This document shows, piece after piece, positions 1-12,125 of a DNA stretch of 64,000 nucleotides. Within the stretch, counting starts at the first letter, position 1. Each line of letters starts with the position of its first letter. Below the pieces are notes generated by a model that was given only the letters and a program-made list of their open reading frames with translations, had not been told where the DNA came from and ran no database searches. The DNA lies in the NCBI GenBank assembly GCA_933207985.1, contig OW240924.1, forward strand, positions 72,083,236 through 72,147,235. The letters run 5' to 3'. This DNA is from Pelobates cultripes. Lineage: Eukaryota; Chordata; Amphibia; Anura; Pelobatidae. Position numbers and translations under genes: made by a program.

Positions 1-1256
1 AGTCCCCCAAAATAAAAAAAAAGATGACTATCAATGGCAGCTACCAATCTGGACCCACAATGTGAATAATAGCTTTATACTTTGATAACAAACAACATTC
101 TCTTATGCTTATATACATCAACTGATGTCTTGTTTTTCTTTTTCTATAAATAATTTAAACCTTATTATAAAATATGGGATATATTTAAATCAGCATTAAT
201 TTCTTACAATCTTATTCTTACTGCACTCACATCTTTAGATATTAAGGTTAACCAGCATGCCGTTGACCCTTGGCCATTTCCCGGTATGTACCCAAAAGTA
301 AGTAGCAATGACAGGCTTCCCCAGGTGTGTCAGTCTGCCATTGTCCCCCAAAGTTGGATAGGTTAGAGGGAAAGTCCAAATTAAGAGAGTTGCAGAAGAG
401 GGATTACATACTATAGCAGAAAGTAGCATTATTGACTTCAGCTCTATTTAGAAAACCTTTCGCCATAACTATTTTGTTTGCTCCCAAACATCATCTTTCT
501 TTCTTTCTTTTAGCCGGTATTCGTTTTTTTATCTACTATTATATCTGCATCAAACTACATGTGTTACCGTATTATTTCACTCTTGGAACCGAGTCAGTAA
601 CGTATCCCAAGCCTTTTAATGCCAGGGCCCAAATGAAAGGTCATCTTTGTGTAACTAGAATTAATACAACTATGCTGGTGGGGGAAGCCCAATCTCCATC
701 AATTCTGAGGTTTTCGAACCAACTCAAGCTGCGGGCAAATGGTCTTAACCAGACTTTATGATTAATATGTTTCTCAAAGCATGTGCACGGATGTCACATA
801 TATGGAATGTTGAACTACTTGTTTCCCTATTCTGTTTCTTTCCTTCGTTATCTTTCATGCAGTTCTTACCTAAATATTTCCCTTCAGCTTGTTTGTTGTA
901 TTTGATATGATTTCAAAATAAAAAAAAAGTTTGAGGGTAAAAAATAAAAGCCACAAACAAGAATAACTTTCAACTACAGTTATTTTTCAAAATATTTAAC
1001 TTGGCAATGGGAAATCACATGACGAGAATTATAAAATGTATAGTTTAATTAGATCAAACTTTAAATTCACCAAAAAATCCGTATTCATCCTCTCTAATGC
1101 GTCTAGTAGTTCTTTATTTGTAGCACACCATTTTCATGGCTAGGTTTCTGTGTCCAACCTGATATAGTAAAAATGTGCATAACTCATACTCAATGTACAA
1201 CAGTTACTTATTTCGTCATAGATGTGGGTAAAATATCAAATAAACCTAGAATGCGA

Positions 1257-1570
1257 CAGCGGGTAAGAACGATTCGGCCTATCTAGTCTGCCCAATTTTC
1301 GAAATACTCTCTGTAGCCCATGGCCTTATCTTATAGTTAGGATAGCCTTATGCCTATCCCACGCATGCTTAAACTCCTTTACTGTGTTAACCTCTACCAC
1401 TTCAGCTGGAAGGCTATTCCATGCACCCACTACTCTCTCAGTAAAGTAATACTTCCTGCTATTATTTTTAAACCTTTGCCCCTCTAATTTAAGACTATGT
1501 CCTCTTGTTGTGGTAGTTTTTCTTATTTTAAATATGCACACCTTATTTACTGTGTTGATAAACTTTTCCC
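1257..1570 (-). mobile_element. CR1/L2/Rex1-group LINE, 3' fragment
   Basis: On the minus strand this reads as the C-terminal end of a non-LTR retrotransposon ORF2, including the peptide RVVGAWNSLPAEVVEVNTVK. The same end occurs at 9884-12125 and 48045-48327 in the same orientation. The fragment begins at the shared 3' end and stops inside the C-terminal part of ORF2, which is normal 5' truncation for this class. It is dead. Confidence 0.85.
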
Positions 1571-1903
1571 TCTAGTCAGTTTCAATTTGACTGATGCGAT
1601 AATCACATCCGCAGGTTCTCATTTTTTGAGATGTGTTGTTTGGACGAATTTTGAAAGAAAGCTTGGAGATTAGTCTGTGGGTAAAACAGTGTGTCTGATG
1701 CCAGTCATTGAAACTGGCCCAAAACGTATCATCTCTAGCCAGTTGCCCACATCGAATTAATAGGTTATTATTTTCAACAGCTCTAGTGGTTGGAGAGTTA
1801 TGACTTGGCAGGTGTTGACTAAATGAACTGTATTATTTGAAATATTTCTGTTCTAACCAGTTTTCTTCCGTTCTATTCAGTTTCTCTAATTTTAGATATC
1901 TTG

Positions 1904-2030
1904 CTGTACCCCCCCAGATGTTGCCGAACTACAACTCCAATGACTGTCTGACTATCTATGTAATTCAAAGAATCATGGGAGTTGTAGTTCAGCAACATTT
2001 GGGGGGCCGGAGTTTGAGGACCCATGCCCT
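1904..2030. mobile_element. Foldback MITE, hAT-like
   Basis: Two inverted arms face each other: a left arm with ccagatgttgccgaactaca and a right arm with tgtagttcagcaacatttgg. The element is about 130 bp and cannot code for protein. Size and arm type resemble non-autonomous hAT elements. I could not fix the termini or a target-site duplication, so the superfamily is an inference. Confidence 0.6.
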
Positions 2031-2379
2031 ATAATATATGTTCTTATTATGGCAAGATAACAATGGTTCTTTTTTACATGTTGGCAAATATTTATGACAG
2101 GGTTATGTATATTACAGTTGAAAAATTATAAGCAATATTAAAAGCAGCTAGTCATAGAGTCTTGTTTTTTTATTATGAAAGCTATTACCTGGTGGAGCAC
2201 TACCTTATGTGCCTCTACTGTACAGGGCTTTTCAGACTGTTTAAAAATATATCCTTTACATCCGTTTTTATGTGCACAGGTATATAAGCAAAAACGACTT
2301 TTCTCTGAAAAAGCAGCATTTACACTGACAAGCCTGCAGGAAAAGGCTACAGATACCTGAACAGTTATATTAAACTGTA

Positions 2380-2605
2380 GTGGCTCTGGTGACTATAGTG
2401 TCCATTTAAAATCGGATTGAAAAGTGCAGGCTGTGTTAGTCACAGGCAGGGGAGGTGTGGCTAAGGCTGTATAAACAGAAACAAACTTAATTTAACTCTT
2501 AAATGGTAGAGAATCCAGCAGTGAGACTGCAGTGGTATGTTCTATACACAAAAATGGCTTCATTAAGCTAAAGTTGTTTTGATGCCAATAGTATCCCTTT
2601 CAATG
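2380..2605. repeat. MITE-like interspersed repeat, copy 1
   Basis: The stretch around 2518-2605 occurs again in opposite orientation at about 56095-56180. The 15-mer gcagtgagactgcag at 2518 matches ctgcagtctcactgc at 56158, and the neighbouring segments are alignable by eye. No reading frame is present. The class is unknown; it is probably a short DNA element. Confidence 0.5.
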
Positions 2606-3248
2606 GAGAACTGAAAGGCAAATTGGCAATTGTGGGCAAAAATAATCAAGTTAGAAAAATAGCCGAGTTGGACAATTCAACTAATTTGGCCCAAAATGTT
2701 CAATTATCTTGACAATTCCTAGCTTAGTGGATAACCCAATAAAAGTATTTGTCATGGTTTCTGCGTACCTGAATGGTGCAACAGAACAAAGAAAGTTTGT
2801 TTACATTGAACGTTTGACACTTTCACACAAAGGCTAACCACATCGCTGTCCAAATGATCTGGGAAATTTTTTTACTACCTCAACTAAATCCAATTTTAAG
2901 GAATGTTCTGCCAATCAGCAAATTTTTGAATCTCTCACGTCTCAAGGGATTAACGATTTGACAACAATAAGGCATATTTAGAAAACCACATCTTGCGCCT
3001 CCAAAATCCCTCAAGCAAATGGCAAGAACACAGGAGACACAAACGTCTACCGACACGTTCTTAGGTCAAAAGTACGATCCAATATTTCATTGTCAGAATA
3101 GAACAATATTCTATTAACTGTATAAACTTTGTGAACCCCAATTTTTTACACTCATTGGCAGAATAATGCGTAAGGAGGGAGTGAGCATGACGTACTGCAT
3201 ATATATATTTATAACACCAATAATGAGTTTTAAAGAGGAATAACCAAC

Positions 3249-3417
3249 CTGCTGAGCTGAGAAGGACCCTATAATCTGTTCCTCTAAGTAGCACCTTGCT
3301 TTCAGACTCTTTCTCGGGGGGCTCTTCATAGCGATCCCAGTTAGAAATTATCTTTCTTCGAGAGAAACCTGCAGAAGCATCTTCTTCTCCTGGAGGCTCG
3401 ACAACATTCTCACCATC
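3249..3417 (-). CDS. AVEN: AVEN exon 2 (apoptosis and caspase activation inhibitor), partial gene
   Basis: Read on the minus strand, this exon gives 56 codons plus one base. It contains SRRKIISNWDRY, then RGTDYRVLLSSAG, which matches the conserved block of vertebrate Aven (human has SKRKIVSNWDRY and RGTDFSVLLSSAG). The exon is bounded by a T-rich tract plus CAG (acceptor AG at 3418-3419) and by CAG/GTTGGT (donor GT at 3247-3248). It starts in phase 0 and ends with one base of a glycine codon, as expected for a G codon split by the intron. Aven is known to bind Apaf-1 and Bcl-xL, to dampen caspase activation and to act with ATM. Translation running past 3249 into the intron is spurious. The matching exon 1 (39749-39886) is on the opposite strand in this scaffold. 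Confidence 0.92.
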
Positions 3418-4280
3418 CTGCAAAAAAAAAAAAATGAAACAAAAAGAGGTGGGATTGCGTGTTTCTAGATATTATAGGTTTGTATGGCTGTCTAAAATAT
3501 TTTATTTTACCTTAAGGGTAAGGACTGGAAAAAAAAAAACAGGGAGGTAATAAAGTGTAAGCCATGTAGGGGTATCATTCATATATACAAACCAGTACAG
3601 AAGGAGACAAAGAGAGAGAAAATAAAATAGACAAGCGATGGAGAAGCAGGTATTTAAATGAGAAGTAGTGGGTATGGTACATTGCTTCTGTTTATAAAAA
3701 TTACTTTTGCCTAGTAATCCTAAATACATATTCTAATACTGCTTTGAACTGCATGAACACCATTCAAAGCTCGACACATACAGAAATGAAACAAAATAAC
3801 ACTATACGCTTACATAAATATTTTTCACATTTATACATACACACGTTACATAAATCTTGCCTTTTACCAAAAACACACTATTCATTTTTAGGCTATGACA
3901 TAATCATAACACAGTCAAACAGGAAGCATGACGGGACTTGGAGAATGACTCTAGATTAGCTATTTTGGACTTAAATTTGAAATTTACTTTGAATTCCAGA
4001 CAATCCTCACTTCAATGAATACCTTTCAGGGTTATTCGCGATATTTAAGTTGTTATTTTAGTCCATTAATGTAGATACAAAATAGCGAAATATTGCATTA
4101 CCTCTTAGTACCTTTTTTTATTGGACTAACAGAAATGCGTAGTGGCGGCTAAGACTTGATAAAGGGACCAACTCATGAAAGCTCGTCACTACATTTCTGT
4201 TAGTTCAATTAAAGACAGTTATTAAAGGATTATTCACTAAAATAAGAAATCAAAGTGAATTTCAAATATAATTTGAGGTC
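3418..4280 (-). other. AVEN intron 1, 3' part
   Basis: This is intron sequence upstream of AVEN exon 2, without coding signal. It has short A-rich tracts near 3421 and 3531. A small foldback repeat at about 4095-4225 is listed separately. Confidence 0.5.
4095..4225. repeat. Short foldback repeat
   Basis: Inverted arms attggactaacagaaatg and catttctgttagttcaat face each other about 60 bp apart. The length suits a MITE or SINE-like remnant. The family was not identified. Confidence 0.5.
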
Positions 4281-5923
4281 AAAATATCCAAACTGGGGGG
4301 CGGGGCCTGACAGCTAACATGGCCGGTTGCACATTATATGAGCTCCTGCAGCAATGGACTAAAGAGTAAAAATACCGACCGATATACCAGCATTAGCGGC
4401 AAACAGGGACCGGTACAAGACGCACAACGGCATCAGGAACAAAATGATTTCTGTCCGGCACCAGTGCGCTGCGGAAAAACTAAAACTGACCATGCGGCCT
4501 ATACTAGAGCGAAGCCTGAGGACCGGGGGAGGCGGCCGATCTCCTGGCACAGGACACACTCCTAAGCCCATTACAGCTCTGCTACCCCCCCCTCTGGACC
4601 GGTGGGGGACATCCCGGTCCTCGCTGGGGACGATTACCCCCACAGGTACACCCGATCAAGCGACAAAACCTTCAATCAAAAGGGACCCCATAGGCCCAGC
4701 CAAGATGGCGGCGCGGACGAGGGCTGGGACCCAGCACATATATATCAAGCCACCCAAGCACACAGGGGTTTTCATTGACCGGCTACGCACCTATTTCTGG
4801 GCACAACTTAAAGCCCGAAAACAACCCTACAGGCTGGCGATGAAGGAGGTGGCAGCGTGGATACGCCCGACCACCCGACGCATCCTACAATGGAACCCCC
4901 CTCGCAGAGCCGGAGCGGCCTCCAGACAGCATCAGAGCCGAAGCTCGGAGGGGCGAGAGACAGTGCCGGGTCCCACGAGAGCCGAAACTCACGTGCACAA
5001 GCCAAGGAACAAGGCCCAATCTACTCCTCATTCAGTGGTCCCAACAACCAAAGGCCGACACATCACGTACCGCAAAATGAGATGGCGGGAAAAGGCGACA
5101 TATCCCTTGGGCACCAGCACTCCCTCGCATCCACGCGAGGCACAACCTCACAACATGCCGAAAAGCACTACCATGCAGCAAACAACCCCACGGCAACGCG
5201 AACTTACACTTCTGCATAGACTGGGCATCGGATGAGCAGATGAAAAGACCCGGACTGCCAGCTGGTTAGCTCCGGTGATGACGCCGATAAAGAAGACCCT
5301 GCAGAACCCACTCAACCTGGCGGACATTTGCAATAAGATGCTAGACCCTTTCTATGTTTAAAGCACATCTTGCAGTTTCTCACCTTACTGTTGGGACGTC
5401 TCATCTTCCCACATATCATTGGCGTGTCTAACGACATTATTACTCAAGCGATGATATGTTATCAGCCATACAAATAGTACACGTTTATTGTTAGTCTCTC
5501 TAATAACTAATCATACTGTTCTCTCACGGTGTAAACTCTGCTATGAATAATCGCTATTAATAGCTTAATAATCTACATGTAGAATCTCTTAAGCAACTAC
5601 CAGTACACCTAGCATAACCTGCAATAGGAACACCTCACTCTATAGCACTAAACTAATATTTCTCTGCTATGTTTAATCTTGTACTTTACCTTCTATATGC
5701 AGCAACACAGAACAACACTTAGATAAGCAATGTTATTATATATAAAATTGTGCAGTATCCACTAATGCCTAACTACTGTCAAGCTATGTTGAAAAATGCT
5801 TACTCTAGCTGTTGTGGCATTGTAAGCCAGATGTGAATTGTGTATGCACAAATAAAATAAAGAATTAAAAAAAATATTTGGGAAATGGAAAGTTTTAAAC
5901 AGTAAAAAAAAATATCCAAACTG
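4281..5923 (+). mobile_element. L1-derived retrotransposon insertion with 15-bp target-site duplication
   Basis: The 15-mer aaaatatccaaactg occurs at 4281-4295 and again at 5909-5923. Between the copies lies a GC-rich 5' part starting with a G run. It contains caagatggcggc near 4700, a YY1-type motif common in L1 5' regions. An AT-rich 3' part follows, with aataaaataaagaatt and an A tract to 5874. About 29 bp of extra sequence and a second A tract (5904-5912) come before the right duplication, which suggests a 3' transduction. An open frame of 263 codons at 4444-5235 matches no L1 protein domain I can recognise. No reverse transcriptase is present, so the copy is internally deleted or non-autonomous and depended on L1 enzymes supplied in trans. 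Confidence 0.75.
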
Positions 5924-7400
5924 AAAGCATAGGTGACTTAGAGGGTGAAATAATACGATACTGTTCGGCTATTTTGACTTTAAATTTTTAACTTTGAATT
6001 GAGTTTGATTTTACTTTGTTTTAAAGTAGATAACGTAACCAAGAGAAAATGTGGCTTTTTTTCTGCCCTTTTAAGCTTCGCAATACTGACATGTATATTC
6101 AAAACATGTTTTTCCTGCGGTTGTCTCTAATAAGAAAATATCTATAATTAGCACAGATTAAGTTTCACATGATAAATTGCTGTTTCTATGATACACTATT
6201 CAGTTGATTTTTTTTTTTATTCCAATAAGTAACTGGATGCTAATGAAATATTTTAAGAGTATTAAAGAAAGAAATAGACTTTTGGGGGGTCAATCTTTGT
6301 TTTCTTTTGCTTTTAACATGTTAAACAACTACACAGATTGACCTACTAGACGTAAACAAAAGCTAAGTTAAAGCCAGGGCTGTTTCGGAAACCCCAAATC
6401 TACCCCCTCTCCAGCTGCATTTATAATGGCAAATCTACCCTTCAGTATTTTCAAGATCAACTCCGTCCAACACAGGTGGCAGCGACTGGATGGACAAAAT
6501 TGATATTTATAATGCAAACATATATATACATTTATTTTTTTGTCAATCTGTTTTTTTTGAGGCATACTCTTCGGAATGTTATGACAAAAATGTGGGATGG
6601 CACTTTTAGATTTTTTGCACTGAGCTGTAGTGGTTATGGTGTTTAGAAATCCCCTTTAAAAGGATAATGTGCTTTCTTGTGCATGTACAAAGTGCAGAGA
6701 GTGTATCTAGGTATATGTAATTGTGTGTGTAAGCATGTAGTATGGTCAGTTTGTGTATATAAAGGTATAAAGTGATGTGCATATATACGCATTATTGTGA
6801 AAGATTCATAAGTATGTATAATGATCAAGGTGTATAAGGTATGTATGTACGTACAAAGTGTCAAGACAAGAAGGAGAGCAAATTGATGTGTAGAAAGCAT
6901 GGGGGTTAGCTGTTACACCCAATATTCACCTCCTAGCAATTTTAATGACTGGCAAATACGCTAGTTTTGTAGCTGTATATGTGGCACGGTAATTTACAGC
7001 TCAATATTTCCAAAGTGCAAAGCAATTAAAAGTCCTAAAATGTAACATTTACAAATTCTTCTTTTCCCCTGGAGAAAAATGGAAAGAAAAATCAGGTCAG
7101 CTGCTGAAATGGCCCTACCTGCATCTAAATTGTAAATCAATTGATCACGCTGTATAATGCATTAAACGACTCCGGTCAGCGAGATAGAAATCCCCAGTGT
7201 CCCCCAATTGGCTGGCACAAGTAGATCTTTCACTCTGATTTATTGCACTGTTACTAGCGGATGTAGGTTAAGGTTCTACGGAAAGGCAGTAATTCTAAGT
7301 ACAGGATAGAGATTTGTCCTTCACTACAGGGGACACACACTTCCTTCAACAGCATCTTCTCTGACAGTGTACGAAAGCACTTGGCAAAGAGCTATAAACT
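5924..7400. other. Intronic sequence, no gene seen
   Basis: AT-rich sequence with no supported exon. Positions 6660-6900 are low-complexity (tgtgtataaggtatgt-like) and produce only chance open frames. Confidence 0.5.
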
Positions 7401-7921
7401 TTAAAGGGACACTCCAGGCACCCAGACCACTTCTGCCCATTGGAGTGGTCTGGGTGCCAACTCCCACTACCCTTAACCCACTACCCTTTTCATAAACTGC
7501 AATATTTACCTTGCAGGGTTAACTCCTCCTCTAGTGGCTGTCTGGTAGACAGCCACTAGAGGTCACTTCCGGGTTTATAGCACAAATTTCGTGTGCTATA
7601 GCGTCGCTGGATGTGCTCACGCAATGTGAGGACCTCCAGCATCGCTGAAATCCCCATAGGAAAGCATTGAAAGCATGCACATTAGGTCTCCCCCGCCAGC
7701 GGCCGTGCACGCGCAATAGGTCTCCCCCGCCGGATGACATCGGCGGGGGAGGAGCGTGGGCGGACCCTGAACCAGCGCCGAGGGACATCAGCGCTGGATA
7801 CAGGTAAGTCACTGAAGGGGTTTTAACCACTTCAGCAACTTGGGATGGGGGGTGGGAGGGAGAGGGGACCTGTAGTGCAAGGAAAACAGTTTGTTTTCCT
7901 GGCACTGGAGAGTCCCTTTAA
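7401..7921. mobile_element. TTAA-flanked foldback MITE (family 1), copy a
   Basis: The element is bounded by TTAA at 7401-7404 and 7918-7921. The left end is ttaaagggacactccaggca and the right end finishes in agtccctttaa. The left end has its own hairpin (cacccagaccacttc against gagtggtctgggtg) and the right end another (ggaaaacagtttgttttcc). Related copies sit at 33983, 35314, 47081, 55964 and about 60555. TTAA targets point to piggyBac or Kolobok transposases acting in trans. No coding capacity. Confidence 0.8.
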
Positions 7922-9883
7922 AAATTCACAATACGGAACTCTGCAGGTTACAATGAATTAAAGGGAACACACAGGAAGTGCAATAGTTATACCAACATTG
8001 TTATAGGTTACAATGCACATTGACATTATGCCAATGTGGAGTTTATTTAACCTATTGTGCTTTTTAGTAAGACAGATGTTTTATCAAACAGAACAATGAA
8101 CCCATTCACCATTTTTTGTTTTTACATTTTTATTGATTATATATTTTTTAAATCATTAAAAAAAAGTTTAACAACTGTAAACTTTGTACATGTATTATAG
8201 GACGAGGGATATGTTTTCGCACGATATAACTTGCAGTCTTCACATGGAAGCAAAACTCGAATGACTGACTGAGATTGCTGACAAGCTGATTTACACGTAA
8301 GACAAGTCAGATCACATTATAACTTTATTGTTATAATGCACAACTGCAAAGTGATATGACAATGATGCATTTTAAAAGGCACTAGGCATTGCACACACAC
8401 ACAATACTGAAATCAAAATACAAAGCAGCAAATTATTGAATATGTACACAAGCAATTAATATAAATTTATGGAGTAAAAGATCTAAATATCTGCAAGCGA
8501 ACATAAAGTGACCGGCTCTTTAAAAGGCTGGACAGACCGTAAGCTCACCAAGGCTGATGTTTTTATTGCAAATCATTATTGCCAGCCAATGTAATCAGTA
8601 CATCGGGTTTGCAGATTTGTGGCGATACGGATCGTGTGAATTTGTGCTATATTATTTGTTGTTAATGTGTTCACAAATAGGTCAGAGCTATGACAAATGA
8701 GAGAATTGCTTTATACAGAGTGCGAGGAGCACATTGTCAAGGTTGCCATAGTGAAATAGTTGTGGTGAAACGGAAACACCAGTTAAATATTAATTGAGAC
8801 AGGCTGATGCTTTTTGGTTCAATGTATTACAAATTACCCAAGGTGCCCACTGTTGAGAAGTAGCTAACACTAGTTTGCAGCAACATTCTAAAAAAACAAA
8901 ACAATATATAGACGTTCCTAAAATTTTAATATTCACCTTAGTGTCTGTCCAGAAAAATGGACAATGATACCCAACGAGCCACATTCCATCTTGATAGCAC
9001 AATTGGTAAGTAACCTCTGCATGAATCACTTTTATATTTTATTCACACACTACCTTGACAGCTTAGGGAGAACTTGTCTGCTTGTCATTCATACACAGGG
9101 TGGGTTAGTCATATTATTAGTCATCAAGTAGTGAATAATTGGAATAATCAAGTCTCAAAGTGGGTTTACTAGTTCATTGAGAATTTTATTTATTTTTTAA
9201 TGTGAAGTTGTCATAGTGTATTTTGCATTCACGATAACATGTCCATCCAGGTATTAACATGAAGAGAAAACCACAGAAGTTAATTTAAATGCTTGGCGTA
9301 GCCACAGCCATCTTCTCACTACTGTCATGTCAGGGGTCTGATATGTCAGACTGCCCCAATGACAATTGTTTAAACACTTTGCTTTATCGAAAACCCCACA
9401 ATAAGGCGTAATACATCATTGGGATCTTCCAGCAATCTTCTATTTGCCAAAATTAATCTATGACGATTTGTACAAGGTCTACGGCGGTCAGTGACAGGAG
9501 GATGTAATAATTAAGTTACTTTAGACCACAAAGACTATTACTAAATAAAGAATTCATCTTTATTAACAAGTCAATGAAAAATAGTGTCTCTAATAAGGAA
9601 TGTTTCATTCATATCAAATGCCTTAACCACATAGCAGTGTTAGTATTTTAATAGGTGTTTAAAAAACAAACAAACAAAAAACGATTTGTCGGTTCCAGTT
9701 TGCTGTAATTTCGAGCTGTGAGATACTGGTGATGACATTAGGAGACTTATATATGCATGAATTTGCACATTGTCTATATTATATATCAAAATAACACCTG
9801 GTCCCTTGTGGCTCAAGCACCCCCAAAACATCCTCATCTAAATGAAGTTATTAAGGCAGGAGTCGTTGGCATACCTCCCAACT
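7922..9883. other. Intronic sequence, no gene seen
   Basis: No exon, RNA gene or clear repeat boundary is visible. There are short homopolymers and a (ac)n run near 8393. Confidence 0.45.
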
Positions 9884-12125
9884 TAGAAACATAGAATGTG
9901 ACGTGAGATAAGAACCATTCGGCCCATCTAGTCTGCCCAATTTTCTAAATACTTTAATTAGTCCGTAGTCTTATCTTATAGTTAGGATAGCCTTATGCCT
10001 ATCCCACGCATGCTTAAACTCCTTTACTGTGTTAACCTCTACCACTTCAGCTGGAAGGCTATTCCATGCACCCACTACCCTCTCAGTAAAGTAATACTTC
10101 CTGATATTATTTTTAAACCTTTGTTCCTCTAATTTAAGACTATGTCCTCTTGTTGTGGTAGTTTTTCTTCTTTTAAATATAGTCTCCTCCTTTACTGTGT
10201 TGATTCCCTTTATGTATTTAAATGTTTCTATCATATCCCCTCTGTCTCGTCTTTCCTCCAAGCTATACATGTTAAGATCCTTTAACCTTTCCTGGTAAGT
10301 TTTATCCCGCAATCCATGAACCAGTTTAGTAGCCCTTCTCTGAACCCTCTCTAAGGTATCAATATCCTTCTGAAGATACGGTCTCCAGTACTGTGTACAA
10401 TACTCCAAGTGAGGTCTCACCAGTGTTCTGTATAATGGCATGAGCACTTCCCTCTTTCTACTGCTAATACCTCTCCCTATACAGCCAAGCATTCTGCTAG
10501 CATTTCCTGCTGCTCTATTACATTGTCTGCCTACCTTTAAGTCATCAGAAATAATCACCCCTAAATCCCTTTCCTCATAAGTTGAAGTTAGGACTCTATC
10601 AAATATTCTGTACTCTGCTCTTGGGTTTTTACGTCCAAGATGCATTATCTTGCACTTATCCACATTAAATGTCAGTTGCCACAATTCTGACCATTTTTTC
10701 TAGTTTACCTAAATCATTTGTCATTTGGCTTATCCCTCCTGGAACATCAACCCTGTTACATATCTTAGTATCATCAGCAAAAAGACATACCTTACCATCA
10801 AGACCTTCTGCAATATCACTAATAAAAATATTAAAGAGAATGGGTCCAAGTACAGATGCCTGAGGTACCCCACTGGTGACAAGTCCAAGCTTCGAATATA
10901 TTCCATTAACTACAACCCTCTGTTGCCTGTCACTCAGCCACTGCCTTACCCATTCAACAGTATTTGAATCCAAACTTAAAGATTGCAGTTTTATTGATAA
11001 GCCTTCTATGTGCAACAGTGTCAAAAGCCTTACTGAAATCTAGGTAAGCAATGTCTACTGCACCACCCTGATCTATAATTTTAGTTACCCAATCAAAAAA
11101 ATCAATAAGATTAGTTTGGCATGATCTCCCTGAAGTAAACCCATGTTGTTTCTGATCTTGAAATCCATGTGTTTTAGATGTTCATCAATCCTATCCTTTA
11201 ACATGGTTTCCATCACTTTCCCCACTACTGAAGTAAGGCTTACTGGCCTATAGTTGCCCGACTCCTCCCTATTACCTTTCTTGTAAATGGGCACAACATT
11301 CGCTAACTTCCAATCTTCTGGGACTACTACTGTTAACAATGATTGGTTAAATAAATCTGTTAATGGTTTTGCTAGTACACCACTAAGCTCTTTTAATAGC
11401 TTTGGGTGTATTCCATCAGGTCCCATTGACTTATTTGTCTTTACTTTTGACAGTTGAAATAGAACCTCTTCCTCTGTAAACTCACGTGTAATAAATGACT
11501 CATTTATCCTTTTTCTCAACTGAGGTCCCTTTCCTTCATTTTCTTCTGTAAATACAGAACAAAAATATTCATTGAGGCAGTCAGCCTGACCTTTATCCTC
11601 TTCTACATACCTTCCTTCTTTTGTTTTTAATCTAACTAATTCTTGTTTTACTTTTCTTTTCTCATTTATGTATCTAAAAAATGTTTTATCCCCTTTTTTT
11701 ACTGACTGTGCTATTTTCTCTTCTGTGTGTGATTTGGAAGCTCTTATAACTTGCTTAGCCTCTTTCTGCCTAATCTTATAGATCATTTTGTCTTCCTCAC
11801 TCTGGGTTTTTTTATAATTCCTAAATACTAACTTTTTGTTTTTAACTATTTTGGCCACATCTGCGGAGTACCACAGTGGTTTCTTGAATTTTTGCTTTTA
11901 CTGACAAGCCTAATGCAATTTTCTGTTGCCTTCAATAGTGCAACTTTTAAATAATCCCATTTTTCTTGGACTCCATTTAAATTGCTCCAGTCTGATAATG
12001 ACTCCTCTACCCATATTCTAATTTTAGAAAAGTCTGTTTTTCTAAAGTCTAAAACTTTTGTCTTTGTGTGGTGTGACTCAGTCACTGTTCTTATATTAAA
12101 CCACACTGACTGATGATCACTGGAT
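9884..12125 (-). mobile_element. CR1/L2/Rex1-group LINE, 5'-truncated, decayed ORF2
   Basis: On the minus strand three broken frames cover the reverse transcriptase and C-terminal part of ORF2. At 11858-11085, KSMGPDGIHPKLL and NYRPVSLTSVVGKVMETML are fingers/palm blocks. At 11024-10665, SGVPQASVLGPILFNIFIS and FADDTKI follow, where FADD is the catalytic YxDD-type motif. At 10684-9971 comes the thumb/C-terminal part with ERVQRRATKLVHGLRDKTYQ. Frames break near 11060 and 10670. The endonuclease domain is missing and the element ends just 5' of the linker, so the copy is dead. Its 3' end carries a tail of the caucatagaatgtgac type shared with other copies in the window. Confidence 0.9.

Larger units (their letters stand above)
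1..3248 (-). other. AVEN: AVEN intron 2 sequence, repeat-bearing
   Basis: This stretch lies downstream (in AVEN sense) of the exon 2 donor, so it should be intron 2. I looked on the minus strand for the next AVEN exon, expected to continue after the SSAG residues, and did not find it; it probably lies to the left of the window. Recognisable content is a LINE fragment, a hAT-like foldback and one MITE-like repeat, listed separately. The rest shows no coding signal. Confidence 0.6.

Noticed and set aside
3061..3248. Extension of the AVEN exon 2 frame to the left
   Set aside because: Similarity to Aven stops exactly at a CAG/GT donor; the remaining codons are intron read-through.
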